DNA of 6,922 bases from Candidatus Nomurabacteria bacterium RIFCSPLOWO2_12_FULL_46_14 (GTDB lineage: Bacteria > Patescibacteriota > Minisyncoccia > Phycocordibacterales > UBA9973). This document shows positions 6,252 through 6,922 of this stretch, one piece after another. A program made the position numbers and the translations under genes. Numbering within the stretch: position 1 is the first letter of the stretch; every line of letters begins with the position of its first letter. The DNA is taken from assembly GCA_001786225.1 (NCBI GenBank), contig MFVV01000036.1:1-6922 (forward strand). Direction: 5' to 3'. Under the pieces are notes generated by a model that had not been told where the DNA came from, did not search any database, and saw only the letters and a list, made by a program, of their open reading frames with translations.

Positions 6252-6608
6252 ATGTTTACTTACAACGATCCAAAATTAAAACCAAGACGTAAGAAATTGC
6301 GCCATAATGAAACCAAAGAAGAAAAACTGCTATGGAATAGTTTACGAAGAAAAAATCTTGGGTATAAATTTTCTCGCCAATATTCTGTCGGTCCGTATAT
6401 TTTAGACTTTTATTGTGTAGAAAAAAGGATCGCAATTGAATTGGACGGCTCTCAACATTTGGAGAATAAAGATTATGATACAGAAAGAAATAATTATTTA
6501 TTGATGCATGATATAAAAGTTTTGCGTTTTTGGAATAGAGAAATAAGTGTTAAAATTGATGAAGTTTTAGAAAAGATTAAAAGCGAACTCACTAGCTCCT
6601 CACCCTAG
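6252..6608 (+). CDS. DUF559 / Vsr-like endonuclease-domain protein
   Basis: A 118-residue protein of the DUF559 family, which shares the PD-(D/E)XK-type fold of very-short-patch-repair (Vsr) endonucleases. The basic N-terminus YNDPKLKPRRKKLRHNETKEE leads into LLWNSLRRKNLGYKFSRQ. Then come the presumed catalytic residues: Asp52 in YILDFYC, Glu63 and Asp65 in IAIELDGSQH, Gln68 and His69, Arg79, and Arg92 in VLRFWN. All expected positions are filled, so the enzyme looks intact. The ATG at 6252 gives the usual family start (M-x-x-Y-N); an upstream GTG at 6234 lies inside the left repeat and would add six residues. The last residues (SSP) and the TAG stop are encoded by the right repeat. The biochemical activity of the family is poorly known; a DNA nicking or cleavage role is inferred from the fold. 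Codon use is A+T rich, like the 3' part of metG. Confidence 0.9.
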   Translation: MFTYNDPKLKPRRKKLRHNETKEEKLLWNSLRRKNLGYKFSRQYSVGPYILDFYCVEKRIAIELDGSQHLENKDYDTERNNYLLMHDIKVLRFWNREISVKIDEVLEKIKSELTSSSP

Positions 6609-6634
6609 TGTAGGGGGAGGTCGGGTGGGGGTAT
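6598..6634 (-). repeat. Right terminal inverted repeat (with internal hairpin)
   Basis: Reverse complement of the block at 6202-6239. Read on the + strand it is CCTCACCCTA, loop GTG, TAGGGGGAGG, then the outer part GGGTGGGGGTAT. The inner part again forms a 10-bp stem with one mismatch. The first 11 bases are the end of the DUF559 coding sequence, including its stop. The final TAT contributes the first three bases of the TATAAT upstream of tatD. Confidence 0.85.
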
Positions 6635-6637
6635 AAT
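6632..6637 (+). promoter_or_regulatory. Candidate -10 box (TATAAT) for tatD, formed at the repeat edge
   Basis: A perfect TATAAT whose TAT belongs to the right inverted repeat and whose AAT lies in the flank. It ends 4 bp before the tatD ATG at 6642, which would give a leaderless or nearly leaderless message. No -35 is recognisable in the G-rich repeat. If real, the insertion itself supplied tatD with a promoter after cutting it off from metG. Confidence 0.35.
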
Positions 6638-6641
6638 TAAA

Positions 6642-6922
6642 ATGAAGAAAGAGCCCAAATACATAGATATACACAGCCATGTTAACTTTAAGGCTTTTGA
6701 TGAAGACAGGGATGAGGTGATAAAGCGCGCTTTGGCCAATGATACTTGGGTGATAAATGTCGGTACCCAGGTGGATACTTCACGGAAGGCAGTTGAGATG
6801 GCGAATGAGTACGAGGAAGGAGTGTATGCAATTATTGGACTTCATCCGATACATACTGGCTCTTCTTACCACGATGAGAAAGAATTGGGTGAAGGCGGAA
6901 AAGAGTTTACTTCGCGCGGAGA
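6642..6922 (+). CDS. tatD: TatD-family metal-dependent hydrolase (3' end truncated by window)
   Basis: The first 93 codons of a TatD-family hydrolase with a TIM-barrel metal site. Family members are Mg-dependent 3'-5' exonucleases or DNases involved in DNA repair and turnover. The opening YIDIHSHVNF carries the HxH metal-binding pair (His11 and His13), followed by VINVGTQVDTSRKAVEMA and the conserved IIGLHP (residues about 69-74). The frame is open to the window end, so roughly two thirds of the gene is missing. The ATG is chosen because the HxH motif normally sits about ten residues in. It probably formed an operon with metG before the inverted-repeat module separated them. A charged stretch after GLHP (SSYHDEKELGEGGKEF) looks like the lineage's longer loop. 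Confidence 0.9.
   Translation, partial: MKKEPKYIDIHSHVNFKAFDEDRDEVIKRALANDTWVINVGTQVDTSRKAVEMANEYEEGVYAIIGLHPIHTGSSYHDEKELGEGGKEFTSRG

Larger units (their letters stand above)
6199..6635 (+). mobile_element. Putative minimal element: DUF559 nuclease gene between long terminal inverted repeats
   Basis: About 437 bp holding one gene, bounded by inverted repeats at 6202-6239 and 6598-6634 that match at roughly 35 of 39 aligned positions. ATTAA occurs just outside both ends (6194-6198 and 6636-6640), a possible target duplication. The module separates metG from tatD, which are often adjacent in bacteria. No transposase is present; the only candidate enzyme is the DUF559 protein. Exact ends are uncertain by a few bases. 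The alternative is a pair of repeats that accumulated independently around an ordinary gene, which I think less likely given their length and opposed orientation. Confidence 0.5.

Overview
The window reads as part of a small-genome bacterium of the Patescibacteria (CPR) type, most likely Parcubacteria-like. This is an inference from gene types: an alpha2-type glycyl-tRNA synthetase, a compact methionyl-tRNA synthetase whose HIGH motif reads HIGF, a stand-alone PaaX/Cas2-like protein of a sort I associate with these genomes, tightly packed genes all on the + strand, and few Shine-Dalgarno sites. TGA works as a stop (2284-2286) and no conserved gene has an in-frame TGA, so the standard bacterial code fits.

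Layout, all on the + strand: 3-1178 glycyl-tRNA synthetase (5' end outside the window); 1180-1611 Nudix hydrolase, one base after it; an 81-bp gap with promoter-like boxes and the first copy of a 24-bp palindrome-containing repeat; 1693-2286 PaaX/Cas2-like protein; a 119-bp gap with the second copy of that repeat and a 16-bp perfect palindrome; 2406-3674 M16 metallopeptidase; 3684-4775 AI-2E/PerM-family membrane protein; 4762-6198 methionyl-tRNA synthetase, overlapping the previous gene by 14 bp; 6199-6635 a module made of one small DUF559 (Vsr-like) nuclease gene between two long, nearly identical inverted repeats; 6642-6922 the start of a TatD-family hydrolase, cut by the window edge. No stretch longer than 300 bp lacks a gene. 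I found no rRNA, tRNA, CRISPR array or clear intrinsic terminator.

Most genes are housekeeping: aminoacylation (GlyRS, MetRS), nucleotide clean-up (Nudix), peptide turnover (M16), membrane transport, and a metG-tatD pair, which is a common bacterial neighbourhood. The most interesting part is the 6199-6635 module. It sits exactly between metG and tatD, its terminal repeats are G/C-rich and can each fold into a hairpin, and a 5-bp ATTAA flanks it on both sides. Collapsing the module to one ATTAA would restore a TAA-A-ATG junction identical in spacing to the glyQS-Nudix junction. This suggests a minimal mobile or self-spreading element carried by a nuclease-like protein.

Two other patterns stand out. 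Five genes have a TATAAT-like box only 4-7 bp before an ATG, which would give leaderless transcripts. Base composition changes sharply: about 35-40% GC on the left, 50-58% across the M16/AI-2E block, and down to about 20-35% inside metG, with the changes falling inside the two synthetase genes.
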